64,000 nt of DNA, from contig OY992537.1 in the NCBI GenBank assembly GCA_963921195.1, positions 54,832,313-54,896,312 on the forward strand, given 5' to 3'. Below are positions 20,102-37,531 of the stretch, piece by piece. Source of the DNA: Pegoplata infirma (lineage: Eukaryota; Arthropoda; Insecta; Diptera; Anthomyiidae). Made by a program: the position numbers and the translations under genes. The notes beneath the pieces were generated by a model. It saw only the letters and a program-made list of their open reading frames with translations. It searched no databases and was not told the origin of the DNA. Numbering within the stretch: position 1 is the stretch's first letter; the number at the start of each line of letters is the position of its first letter.

Positions 20102-21028
20102 TGATGTTAACTTTGACTGGAGAATTTTTTTTTGTGAGTGCCTAAATTTTTAAATTTTGATAATTTTTTTTTTTTTTGGTAACGGTGTGCAGGTCATACA
20201 AAGTGTGTTTAAGTGAACGTTAATGTTTTTTTTTGTGGACACAGAAAAGTAGTCCAAATAGCGACCTAAGTGAGCTCCCATAGGTAGGCATTTTGAATTC
20301 CGCGTTAGTAGACACACGAATGGTGTCCAAAGAACTTTGTAGGCGGCATAATAAAGTTGCGATTGTATAGGTTATAAATTTTAACCAAATCTAAAGTTTT
20401 TTTTTATTAATTTTGGCACCAAGATAATTTTTGGTAGAGTTTTTTTTGTGATCCTTATAAAGGACGCTAAATTTTTATATTGTTTTTTTGTTTTATTCAT
20501 TTTTTTTGGCATCATTTTGCTTGGCGCAAAGATCCGCCATTTTCATTAATTTATATTTTTTTTTTATAAGTTCAAATTTCAATTTTTTTTAGTATAGTTT
20601 TTTATATTCATTTAGGTTTAAGTTTTTTTTATATCAATTTTAGTAGCTTTAGTTTTTGTTTTAATAAATATGTAATTTAATTTTCTTTTATAAACATAAA
20701 TATGTTGTGCTAATTTCTTTAACAGGGTAAGGTCAACGTGAGGTAAGTGTGGGCAAATGTGTGTGGGATTTGGGGGCGCCAACATAGTTGTTGGATTTCT
20801 GGCGTCCATGGTTGGGAGGGCTACATAGGGGACCGAACATCAAGTCCTCCCTCTGAATATGTTCCCCGTCGAGTATAAAGTGTAAGATTTAGTTTTGTTT
20901 TTTTTTGATAGTTCAAGTTTTATTATTTGTGCTTGTCCCTGGGCTGTAGTGGAGGGTTGGAACCGTCCCTGGAAGTGCCGTTGAGCTGGCTGGCCACTAC
21001 CCTACAGCGCCTCTGGCGACACGTAACA
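20102..21028 (+). repeat. 3' LTR of the Ty3/gypsy element
   Basis: If AAAAGGGCC is the polypurine tract, the LTR starts TGATG and ends GTAACA (927 bp, TG...CA). Bases 20118-21028 equal 9638-10548 apart from one substitution. The flank after it is ACCACAGAGTGG; no copy of ACCAC is found beside the 5' LTR. Confidence 0.85.
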
Positions 21029-21075
21029 ACCACAGAGTGGTGTAGGGTATAAATATTGTAGAATATCGAATATTA

Positions 21076-21355
21076 TACCATATTCACATTGGCATGTTTA
21101 AATTTAAACATGTGTTTCTCCATACATTCAAAACAAAACCTCGTTTAATTTTAAACATCTCGAAAACATCTCCAAAACATCTCGGAAACACGAAATAACA
21201 ACCCTGTGTTAAGTTGTCATCAAAAAAACAGCCGCTGCTAAACGAACCAGAAGAGAAGCGGATGCTTTTTTAAACTACTGGCAATGCGAACACTTTCGTT
21301 TAATTTTAAACACAAAAGTTAAACGATGTTTTAAACATTGTATGCGAATATGGTA
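21076..21355. mobile_element. MITE with TTA target duplication (PIF/Harbinger-like)
   Basis: The ends read TACCATATTCACATT inward and TACCATATTCGCATA on the other strand, each followed by TGTTTAAA. TTA flanks both sides (21073-21075, 21356-21358). It is 280 bp and non-coding. A 3-bp TTA target is typical of PIF/Harbinger; the class is inferred from that alone. Confidence 0.65.
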
Positions 21356-21358
21356 TTA

Positions 21359-23081
21359 ATTACTCTAACAATATGCGAAATAAACAGGTTTTTGGCTCTC
21401 CTGAAAAGTTGTGTTTTGTTAGATAGAGGGTTTTGAATTTAGGCCCTCGTTATGGAAAACAAAAACAACAAAATTTAATGTCAATTTGCTTTTTAATTTA
21501 ATGTCAATTTGCTTCTGTTTCCCATTTCAAAAATTGTGCAAAATATTGAACGTGTGGTGGTGTGTGGGCATCTGTGCTCACTTTGTATGCTGCTACTATT
21601 AATTGCAACCATCTTATAAAGCTCAAATAAATCAGCATCTACCGGCTAATTGACATTTACTTATATGTTTATCTCTTTCACTCCTATGGGTTTTAACAAC
21701 CGTATTTAATTTACTTAATTTTAGGGTAGCCAGATTATTTAGAAATTTTAAAATGCCAAAAAATTTCCTCAACAAGTTCCAAAAATTAGAATATTGGTAA
21801 TAAAGCCCACATGTCTCTAGCTATTTTGTATTGGATTGATATTGGCGAAAAATTCTTTATGGGAAAGTCATATGTGTGAAGAGGTCCTTAGTCGATGCAG
21901 AAAGTTTCATCAGATTTAAAGAAGTGGATGTAAAATTGTGCTGGTTTCTCCCTTGCCGATTAATTGTTAACTAAATTCAAAAATAGTCTGGCAGCACATT
22001 TTTAACAAATGACTACTGTTTTGCGAAAAAAAAATCAAAGCGTTTCAAAAAAAAAGTTTGATGGGAGAAAGAAAATTTTATTTTAATTAAAAAAATACTT
22101 GAAAGTATTTAAAAAAGATTTATAGAATATAAACTTATGAAATTAGTATCTAAAAGATCAAATTTAGCATTGTGAAAAAAGATTATTAAGGAAAGAAATA
22201 ACCGAAATACAAAAGAGAAAAGAAAAACGGTAAGGAGACGACGTGAAAAAAAAATTGTAAAAAAAAGTGGTCAAAGAAAATTAAAGATACTGAAAAAAAT
22301 ATTTTAAAAGATAAAGAACTACTATAATTAAAAAAAAATAATATTAATTTTGCAAAATTGTTATATATACCAAAAAAAACGAAAACTGCATGTATGAAGA
22401 AAACAACAACAAAGAACTTTGATGAAGAATGTTATAAAAAAAACTGATTTCTTTTGCGTTGGTAATCTCTGCTTTTGTTAGCAGAGGCGGAGGCAGCAGA
22501 ATTAAAACACTGGTCAAACGACGTTGTCTGTCATAAAAAAGTGCAGTTTTTTTTCTATTTATGCATTTTATGGATTAATTTTCTGTTTTGGTAAAAGTTT
22601 ATCTTTATATTTATATAGAGGTAAATGTGTTTTGTGTTTTTAAGTTAAATCCATTAGATTTAATGTGAAGTTGTGTATTTCATATCTCGTTGAAGGGTTC
22701 TCTGCTTTTGTGTGTGACTTTGCAGTGTGGTATAGTAGATATGTGTATTGTTGTTGTCTGCCTTTGGTGCTATTCTTTTTTTTTGCATTTATTTTATTAC
22801 CCAAAATGGCCGCTAAAGTAAAACAACCGAGTTGAAATATATTTATTTCTATTGTCTGTCAAGAGGGGATGTCATAATTCTTATTTACTTTGACTGATAG
22901 AAAAATGGTTCTTGCGAAGAATTAAAAAAACAGAAAACGTGACTGAATTCTAAAATCCTTTTTGCAAGGACACTTTTTAAAACCTATTTTGCTTTGCTCA
23001 AGTATTTTATTTCAGACTTCCCAGTCAATGAATGATTGTAAAGACAATTCGAAACACTAACGGACATATCCTCTGCTTTTC
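21359..23081. other. AT-rich interval without a recognisable gene
   Basis: Nothing coding is seen. Bases 22020-22440 are A-rich. Since the first coding exon of Ubc2 has an intron acceptor in front of it, an untranslated first exon and promoter must lie upstream and could be in this interval (for instance near 22460-22760, less AT-rich), but no signal decides it. Confidence 0.4.
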
Positions 23082-23181
23082 AAATGTCAACTTCACCCAC
23101 AGTCCACATAGGACTTGGTGTCCCCTGTAATGCAAACGAGGCTCTGATGACCGATTATAGGCGGTTTAACTCTGTTCTCAC

Positions 23182-23350
23182 GGCAATCGAACTATGTACC
23201 GGAACGATTCGGATTTATCCAAATTATGATTGCAAGTTTTGCGGTTTTGTCAAAAATTTATTCAAAGCTATTCCCAAGGCAATCGGACTATGTGCCAGAA
23301 CGATTTGGATATATCCTTCCGAAGATTGCCAATTTCGGCTTCATCGAAAA
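23182..23350 (+). repeat. Two-unit tandem repeat, period 96
   Basis: GGCAATCGAACTATGT at 23182 recurs as GGCAATCGGACTATGT at 23278, followed in both by ACGATT(C/T)GGAT(T/A)TATCC. An open frame through it is a by-product of the repeat. Confidence 0.6.
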
Positions 23351-23439
23351 TTTCTTCAATGACGATAAAACAACAAAAACGTATATTTTTTATAGCTTTC
23401 TTTCTGTCCGATTAAAGTTCACAAAAAACAAGAACTTTA

Positions 23440-23880
23440 TGGTCTGTTGAGACCGATCATATAATACCCTACACCAAAATGGGTTTCCAGACAAAACATG
23501 GACTCAATATATTTGTTTGAAGAAAAATACAAAAAAAAAAAAAAAAAAATTTAGTGAAAGAAACGTTTTGTTGATGCTAATAGGCCAATTTAAGTGAATA
23601 TCGGACGGAACTTAATACGGGGACCAATTTTAAAAAATTGTCATCAGATTTAATTAGATTACAAAACTACGCGTACAAAATTAAAATCAAATATCTCACA
23701 TTTTCATGTATTTTAGATTTAGAGATTTATTTACATATCGAGAGGGTGATTCGTATGGGGACTAGAAGTGAAAATAGTCCGAATCCGGTAAATTTTGTAA
23801 TGATTTGTAATTGGGAAATGTGGCACAATGTGCCATAAATAACAGTTTTGGCCCTTCTTCATTCTCTCCAAATATTGTCA
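23440..23880 (+). repeat. Interspersed repeat related to 5826-6680, truncated
   Basis: ATATAATACCCTACACC, AAAATGGGTTTCC, ACATGGACT and a later TATGGGGACT follow the same order as in the 5.8-kb copy. Confidence 0.55.
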
Positions 23881-24010
23881 AAATTTATTTAAAATAAAAA
23901 TATTCGTACTAATATTTAATTGGAACTAAACCACTTTACCGAAATTGCGATTTTTTTATTTTTAACTTTTAACCTTTGATCTCACAGAGCAAAAATGTGC
24001 AGTCAAACTT

Positions 24011-25291
24011 GAGGGGTCACGCCCTCTTTCGAGTGGGCGGGCCTTCAAAGTTTAAACGTTTTTCTTAAATATCTTAAAAAGTACTTATCCGATTTGGATG
24101 AAATTAATATCATTCGAAAGCTTAAATAAGTTCCTTTCGAACATTCCTTGACATGGAGAAATTTCATTAAACCTTTAAGCGCCAAAACGCGATTTTAATT
24201 TTTTATTTTTTTTAATTTTCAAATATCTCAAAAATGTTACGTATATAAGGCCATATAGAGTATACATTGGTTTGTAGCCAAAGTTCTAAGCTTTCATTTG
24301 GACTTTTATTCGACTCTCTAACTCTTCTAACACCAGAGATATAAAGGGTTAAAGTTTTTGTGCTATTTTTTTCGTTGCAATTTTCTAGGTGACATGACAT
24401 AATTCCCACGGACATAATCCCCATTTGCGTTATGGGGATTATGACCACATTCATTTCGGTCATAATCCCCATAATGGTAGTCGGGACTATGACCGAAAAT
24501 TATTTGGACATAACCCCAATAAAAAACGGACATAATTCCCAGATTTATGGGGATAATGACCACGTAACAAATGGCCATAATCCCCATTATGGGGATTATG
24601 TCTTCTATACAAGTTGGTCATAATCCCCAAAATTAAAAAAAATTTTTTTTTACTTAAAAGTTTTTTTGTGTAGCCGGCCTTTGGCCGGGCTTAGGGATTA
24701 CAAACTCCATGCATTAAACCCACCCTCTCTGCAGATAACGGGGATTATGACCAAAATTGCTTTGGACTTACTCCCCATAATGTGAATGGAGGTTATGACC
24801 TTATATACGATACATTTAAAAACATTAAAAAACTTAAAATTGTGTTTTGGAGCTTAACAAATCGGATAAGTACTTTTTAAGATATTCAAGCAAATGTAAA
24901 AACTAGAAAACTGCTGCAAAAAAGTTAAAAAAAAAAATTGCACCAAAACTTTAACCCCTTATATCTCTGGTGTTAGAAGAGTTAGAGAGTCGAATAAAAG
25001 TCTAAATGAAAGCTTAGAACCTTAGCTACAAACCCATGTGCACTCTTTATGGCCTTGTATACGTAACATTTTTGAGATATTTAAAAATTAAAAAAAAAAA
25101 AACTTAAAATCGCGTTTTGGCGCTTAAAGGGCTAATGAAATTTCTTCATGTTAAGAAATGTTCGAAAGGAATTTATTTAAGCTTTCGAATGATACTAATT
25201 TCATCCAAATCGGATAAGTACTTTTTAAGATATTTAAGAAAAACGTTTTAACTTTGAAGGCCCGCCCACTCGAAAGAGGGCGTGACCCCTC
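24011..25291. mobile_element. Foldback element with ~370-400-bp inverted arms
   Basis: The left arm (24011-24370) starts GAGGGGTCACGCCCTCTTTC. The right arm (about 24945-25291) is its imperfect reverse complement, ending GGCGTGACCCCTC. Matching landmarks are CGAAAGCTTAAATAAG, the GCGCCAAAACGCGATTTTA block and the AACACCAGAGATATAAAG block. The arms enclose a palindromic-unit array (24378-24800). No coding frame. No certain target duplication. Confidence 0.8.
24378..24800. repeat. Array of palindromic CATAATCCCC / GGGGATTATG units
   Basis: About 13 occurrences of (G)GNCATAATCCCC or its complement GGGGATTATGACC, exact or with one or two changes, alternate in orientation at 15-40 base spacing. 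The clearest is CCATAATCCCCATTATGGGG near 24574. The array forms the loop of the foldback element. Confidence 0.75.
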
Positions 25292-25741
25292 CAAAGTCAG
25301 AAGTTCACTCGACGTAGGAAAGACCCCTTAGTCGATACACAAAGTTTTATTATGCTGGGAGTGATTTCGGTATTCTGGTCATATGCCAAAAGTTATAAGT
25401 TGTGTGTAAAAAATACTAAAAATATTTAAAAAAAAATTTTTTTTTGTTGGCACTTTTCAACCTATTTTGGCTCTTTTTAGCGTTCAACTTGGCACTAATT
25501 GAAAATTCTCAAATACCAACACTAACTTATAGCCGATAAACTCGAGGTCCTGTCGATTTCAAAATAAGTTGAGGATAAAGCATAGCATTACTCTCTAGGA
25601 TGCAGAACTTATTAGTCAAGTGCTAATCCTTAGGGCACCAATTTTCTTTCAATGATGCACAAAGGGGCACCTATATAGGGCTTGTTGGCAACAATTCAAA
25701 ATATATTTCAAAAATATTTCTAAGTCGATTTTTTCCAAGTT

Positions 25742-26085
25742 CAAACATTAGAAATTTAAAAAAGGTTCAATAGTTTTTATTCAGTGATCAAATAATTTTT
25801 CCAACAACTTAAGCAAACACTGAAATTTTTTAAGTACAGTAGAAAAATTCTACATTTTTTGACCTTCAATTCTTTTCACCACCAAGTTTTTGTAAACAAA
25901 GAAAAGGTGTTATTGTTTTTTAGTTTTAGTACACCTAAGTGTATAGCAAGGAAATATTAAAATAATTTAAATTTTTCTTTGTTTACAAAAAATTGGTGGT
26001 CAAAAGAATTGTTTGTTTGGGTTGTTAGAAAAATTATTTGATCACTGAATAAAACCGTTTAGAGTTTTTTTTAAATTTCTAATAT
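25742..26085. repeat. Inverted repeat (foldback-like, 0.35 kb)
   Basis: The left arm carries TTTTTATTCAGTGATCAAAT and ACCACCAAGTTTTTGTAAAC. The right arm carries their reverse complements (GTTTACAAAAAATTGGTGGT, ATTTGATCACTGAATAAAA). A related left arm occurs at 34920-35040, so this is a dispersed family. Confidence 0.7.
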
Positions 26086-26522
26086 TTATTTGTCGTATGG
26101 CACTAATACAAAACAATTTTAATTTTAGAGATATAAGCATTACGAGTTTAACAGATAATACAACAAAGTTTAGCATATTTTGATGGAAAAAATAGTATAG
26201 ATAATGATTAGATATTGATGTCAATATTCTTCAGCCATCGGACGGCATCTGGGCCAGCATTTTTTAGTTCGTGTAGTTCGCCAATAAATTTACGATGGGG
26301 GCAGTCTTTTATAATGTGGTAAATGGTTTGATTAACATCACTGCAATCACATGTTTGAACTTGAAAAAAATCTACTTAGAAATATTTTTTAAAAATGTTA
26401 TGAAAAATTCCTATAAAAATATCATTTTCCAGATCGACTCTCTTAGCACATTTATTATTTACTATTTCTGGACGCTATCAAGTTTAAATTAAAGCTTTAT
26501 AGATTACCTACATAAGATCTTT

Positions 26523-27170
26523 AAAATAATTTTGGCCGCTGTTCCAAAAAATAATAAAAAAAATAATTCACATAAAAAAAATGTGATAATTAAAACTTCC
26601 GATTCTTTTTTTTGGTATTTAAGATTTCACTTTCGATTTTTATACCCTCCTCTTAGTGATAGAGGGTATATAAAGGTTTGTCATTCCGTTTGTAACTCAT
26701 CGAAATATCGTTCTGGGACCCCATAAAGTATATATATATTCATGATCCCCGATCGGTTTTAAGACAGCGATGTCCGTCTGTCCGTCTGTCTGTGGAAATA
26801 GTGATGACGACCATTGCATTTGAACGAAAATGTAAGGACACCTAAAAAATTTTAGTACATTCAACATAACCTAAAAATACAAAATGCTTTAATTCGGCTG
26901 CTGGTTGACATACATATGTGAACATAATTGAACACCAAATGGTATTCAACATACATATGTGTTTTGTTTCACATAAAAATAAGTTTGGTGAAAGTAAAAC
27001 GAATGCACTATTTTCGTTAAAATTTTTCAAATTATAGTTTTTTAATTTAGGCCGCTGTTCCAAAAAAATTAATTCCCATAAAAAATGTGAAAATGAAAAT
27101 TTCTGAATTTGTTTGTGGTTCTAGATTTCACTTCCGATTTTTTTTCGTTTTGTTTCACATAAATAACATT
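26523..27170 (+). repeat. Duplicated GGCCGCTGTTCCAAAAAA block with interspersed repeat between
   Basis: GGCCGCTGTTCCAAAAAA and the following TTTCACTT(T/C)CGATTTTT recur at 26533 and 27050. Between them (26640-26830) is a TATACCCTC repeat with the GTCCGTCTGTCCGTCTGTC microsatellite, typical of fly DINE-1/mini-me-like repeats. Confidence 0.55.
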
Positions 27171-27269
27171 TGGTAAAAGTAAAACGAATGCACATTTTTC
27201 TTATAATTTTTTAAATTTAAATTATTTGATTTCAACTTCAAATGAAAACGTGAAGAACGAAACACCAAA

Positions 27270-27426
27270 CTCGTTTTCATGTGATTCGGAAAATTTCATG
27301 TGAATTAAAAAGTTGTGAAAAACAGAACTTAAACTTTGAATGAAAATTTAAACAAAAAAATACCGAATTCGATTTCATGTGATTCGGAAAATTTCATGTA
27401 AATTAAAAAGTTTTGAAATACAGAAC
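27270..27426 (+). repeat. Two-unit tandem repeat, period 98
   Basis: TTTCATGTGATTCGGAAAAT and the following TTTCATGT(G/A)AATTAAAAAG recur once, about 98 bases apart. Confidence 0.65.
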
Positions 27427-28083
27427 AGAGGCCTTTTTTGATTCAAATATTGTTTTTCTTGCAAATAATCTACTTAAATAGATGAAAACATTTAAAATAT
27501 AAATGAGGCATTCCACACCAAATGTCCCGCCACAGAAAAACATGTGTCCCAAAAATTTCTGAAAAGGTTGTTTGGATAGCCCTATATGGAACTTAGAAAA
27601 TTGCGTTTTTGGTTTTTCAAATTTTCAAAAACTGGGCTTAGGAGGCGTGGTCAAATATTGGAAAAATGTTAAAATTTTTGGCAAGTTGCCTTGAATAAAT
27701 ATTTATCACATTAAAACGGAATGCACCACAATGTCAAAAATTTACATTCTTATATAGTTTTGTATGGGCTATCGATTATTTTTTTTTTTTTTTTAAGTTT
27801 AGATGTTTGTCCATCCACACAAAAAAATTCAGAAACACGTTCTTCGTTTTTTTTCGAGAAAATCGCATTTGAATTTTAAATTTCATAACAATTTTGTAAT
27901 TTGCTTGTATTTTCTTGTTTTAACGTTGCGAATGAGTAATATTAATTGCATAAATATTCCTCATACGATGTGTTGAAATAAGAAAATACAAGCAAATTAC
28001 TAAATTGTTATAAAATTTAAAATTCAAATGCGATTTTCTCGAAAAAACGAAAAATGTGTTTCTGAATTTTTTTGTGTGGATGG

Positions 28084-28593
28084 TAGAGTCCGACCGAATA
28101 TTCGGTTTCGGCCGAATAATGGGGGTTCGGCCTCTATTCGGTATTCGGCAAAATTTTGGCCGAATATTAGCGGAACCCAAGCTTTTTGGTATTTTAAAAA
28201 ATATGTAAAAAGTCTCTGAATTTTTTGATTTCGTATTTCATTACACTTGTTTCAGTTCAATTGAAGAGAATGTTACAAGTTTATGCAATAAATGTTAAAC
28301 TGTTTCAGTTCAAAAATTATTTTCTCCTAATCTACAAACGAAATATACAATTTTTTTGTAATTTTTTTTAAAAACATATTTTTTTTTCAAAAATACAACA
28401 ATTCCTATGGTTTAAAAGCATTATATGCTGTATATTTATCTTTAACAACTTTTTAATAATTTTATTCATGCCAGGCGTTAATTTTTTTTTTAAGTTTCGG
28501 TTTCGGTTCGGTTTCGGCCGAATATTACTTTTTCGGCCGAATATTCGGTTCGGTTTCGGTTCGGCCTCGAAAACTGGTTTCGGTCGGACTCTA
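28084..28593. mobile_element. hAT-like MITE, 510 bp, target duplication GTGGATGG
   Basis: The termini are TAGAGTCCGACCGAA and its complement TTCGGTCGGACTCTA. An exact 8-bp duplication GTGGATGG flanks it (28076-28083, 28594-28601). The inside is rich in TTCGGCCGAATA motifs and encodes nothing. A 32090-32200 remnant and the 5680-5795 repeat share its vocabulary. Confidence 0.88.
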
Positions 28594-28968
28594 GTGGATG
28601 GACAAACATCTAAACTTTAAAAAAAAAATTAAAAAAGAAAAAAAAAAAGTGGCCGGATTTTTGATAAATTGACTTTTTTAAAAAATGAAAAATTTCAGAA
28701 CGGGTTCTGAAAATTTTCCAAAAAAAAACTTTAGTTGATAGCCCATACAAAACTATATAAGAATGTAAGTTTTTGAGATTATGGTGCATTCCGTTTTAAT
28801 GTGACAAATATTAAATCAAGGCAACTCGCCACAAATTTCCCATTTTTCCAATATTTGACCACGCCTCCTAAGCCCAGTTTTTAAAAAATTGAAAAACCAA
28901 AAACGCAATTTTCTAAGTTCAATATAGGGCTATCCATACAACCTATACAGAAGTTTACGGTTAGGTTA

Positions 28969-29102
28969 GTGTTTCTTCACAATACAGCAGCAAGCAGCTG
29001 AGCAGCAAAATTTTTACATGTGTTTTGTTGTTGCGGCAACAACAAAATACATGTAAAAATTTTGCTACTCAGCTGCTTGCTGCTGTATTGTGAAGAAACA
29101 CT
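28969..29102. mobile_element. Near-perfect 134-bp hairpin MITE
   Basis: GTGTTTCTTCACAATACAGC begins one arm and the complement ends the other; only a few mismatches occur and the centre is GTTGTTGCGGCAACAAC. TTAGGTT flanks both sides, and the related fragment at 56600 has the uninterrupted site GGTTAGGTTGTAAG, which proves insertion. Confidence 0.85.
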
Positions 29103-29236
29103 TAGGTTGTAAGTGGCTGCTGACGTTTTACGTCAACACGCGTAGACTCTGAGGTCCATTGTGATACCACGGGACCGTAATAGGTTTCCCTACTAGTCCC
29201 TGTCGTTAAACCAGTATGAGCTTCTTATAAAACTCC

Positions 29237-29869
29237 TTAGATGTTGAATTTTGACATCCGACAAATCAGAAAGATCGTGCAGCTCCCTAGATCCCATTGA
29301 AGCAAGTCTCTGACCAGAAAGTGCCGGGCAATGCAAATAAAGTGTTCGATAGTTTCCAACTCCTCTTCATCCATGCAACTTCGGCAAAAGTTATTCGACG
29401 GCACGTTTAACCGCTCTGCGTGCTTCCCTATAAGACAGTGTCCGGTAATTATCGAAACCACCGTCGAAATCTCTCCTCTTGGAAGCGATATCAGCTCACT
29501 TGTGCGCCCCTGATTAAGAGAAGGCCAAATCAGTCGTGTTGTCTCACACGTTCATCCATTTGCCCATCTTTGATTAGTCTCCGTCCCAGAACAAAGCCGT
29601 AGGTTTTGCTTGCAAGTTTCTAGAGGCATACCAACACATTCCAATTCTGTTGGAACCTGTAAGGTAGTTCCTAGTCTTGCAAGCTCATCTGCTTTGCAAT
29701 TCCCTGGAATGTCTCTGTGCCCTGGGACCCATATGAGTCGTATGTTAAACTGATTGGCCATCTCATTTAAAGACGTGCGGCAGTTAAGGGCAGATCTTGT
29801 TTTCAGAAACATTGAATCCAGGGACTTGACCGCGGCTTGACTGTCAGTATAGATGTTGACTGCGGACAT
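29237..29869 (-). pseudogene. ORF2 remnant: RNase H and C-terminal knuckle
   Basis: Two frames (29552-29869 and 29237-29461) together give the end of an RNase H domain and a Cys/His knuckle. They are offset by frame changes, so no functional protein can result. Confidence 0.75.
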
Positions 29870-30119
29870 TGCAGCTCAACCAGTCAGCCACTTCCTTTAT
29901 TGCCAGCATCTCTGCCTGGTAAACACTGCAATGATCTGTACACATGTTTTGATCTGTACACATGTTTTTTTTCGTTGGACATTTGGTGTGGAATGCCTCA
30001 AATATATTTTATTAAAGTTTTAATATTTAACAAAAATTTCCAACCTTTTGTTAGTTTAATAAACATGATGGCCGCACTTTACGAAAATATATGAAATTGT
30101 TTTCGTGGGTCCATAATAA

Positions 30120-30276
30120 GTATTTCGTTTAAACTGAGGATTTGTTAAACCGAGTTCGTTATAAAAAAAAAAAACATTTTGTATGAAATTTGTTACCAAA
30201 ACGTCAGGACTTCAGAATTAGTTCGTTTTATCCAAAAAATCGTTATAACCGAGTTCATTATAACCGATTTTTACTG
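30120..30276. repeat. Tc1/mariner- or pogo-like MITE fragment
   Basis: CCGAGTTCGTTATAA motifs recur and the right end reads, inverted, CAGTAAAAATCGGTTATAA next to TA. The left terminus is not recognisable. Confidence 0.5.
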
Positions 30277-30279
30277 TAA

Positions 30280-36881
<6,602 letters not shown>

Positions 36882-37014
36882 TTTCTCCAAACATTAACAT
36901 TATCTAACGAATGTTGTAGTAGTTGTAAGAAGAACCTCAAATATTATAACAACATAAAAAATATAAACTATTATGGATAGAATTGATGAAACTACAACCA
37001 CATTAAGAATGAAA

Positions 37015-37020
37015 AATAAA
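37015..37020 (+). terminator. Candidate polyadenylation signal of Ubc2
   Basis: This is the first AATAAA after the Ubc2 stop. Many further AATAAA/AAATAAA copies follow to 37160, so the used site cannot be fixed. Confidence 0.4.
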
Positions 37021-37531
37021 AAAAAAAAATAAAAACAAAAAAAAAAAACGAATTATTATTGCAAATAAATTACTGCAAAACTATATAATTATTTAATAAT
37101 AAAAAAAATAACACAAAAAGAAAATCTTAAAAATTATAATAAATAAAAAAACCACATAAACTTATCCTAAAAAAAAAAACAAAACTCTTAATTAATATTA
37201 AAGTAAAAGAAAATACATAAATGGCATTATTGAAAAAAATATATATATAAACAAAAAGAATTTAATTAAGAAAACAAAAAAATCTATGATTAAAAAAATC
37301 TATGATTAACTTTGAAAAAAAAATATGAAAAGGGGATGCAATAATTACAAAAGAAATTTAAGATTAATTTGAATATCAGTTTAAATTCATAAACAGGTGA
37401 CTCGAAAAAGTCTTTAAAATTTATTTATAATTTGCAAAACAAATAAAAAAAGTTCAGTTTTTTACAAAAAATTTTGAAATAATTTAGATTTTTAAAAGGA
37501 ATCACAAGTCACCTTTTATTTTGCATCTTAA

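Larger units (their letters stand above)
9638..21028 (+). mobile_element. Ty3/gypsy LTR retrotransposon with intact gag and pol
   Basis: The order is 5' LTR (9638-10548), a tRNA-primer-like site at 10552, a T-rich leader of 2 kb, gag (12623-14227), pol (14137-17556), 2.5 kb of non-coding sequence, a purine run at 20093 and the 3' LTR (20102-21028). Protease, reverse transcriptase, RNase H and integrase all keep their catalytic residues. The order RT-RNase H-integrase defines Ty3/gypsy (Metaviridae). No envelope frame was found. Reading line by line, the two LTRs differ at only one position (A9646, T20126) over 911 bases, so the copy is young. The left end has neither the first 16 bases of the 3' LTR nor a matching target duplication. 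Confidence 0.9.
28956..29938 (-). mobile_element. Truncated LOA/R1-like non-LTR fragment (family B, copy 1)
   Basis: Reading on -, this is the 3' part of an ORF2: RNase H motifs VNIYTDSQAAVKSLDS and WVPGHRDIPGNCKADELARL (29552-29869), then GHCLIGKHAERL and a CRSC...HFIC knuckle (29237-29461), followed by a short 3' end with CCTAACC. Frameshifts separate the parts. The 5' part is absent. It is closely related to 56585-57440. Confidence 0.8.
27481..30030. mobile_element. Composite foldback element carrying three later insertions
   Basis: The left arm (27481-27915) begins with GAGGCATTCCACACCAAATG and continues with GGATAGCCCTATAT, GGCTTAGGAGGCGTGGTC and GATGTTTGTCCATCC. The right arm is the reverse complement, but in pieces: 27960-28083, 28594-28955 and about 29950-30030 (CATTTGGTGTGGAATGCCTC). 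The gaps are filled by a hAT-like MITE (28084-28593) and a non-LTR fragment (28956-29938), which itself holds a hairpin MITE. Confidence 0.8.

Noticed and set aside
23084..23362. 92-codon frame with internal repetition
   Set aside because: The repetition comes from a 96-bp tandem duplication, and 96 is a multiple of three, so the frame stays open by chance.
24212..24623. Frames with repeated GIMT/GHNPHYGD peptides
   Set aside because: They are translations of the palindromic GGGGATTATG array.
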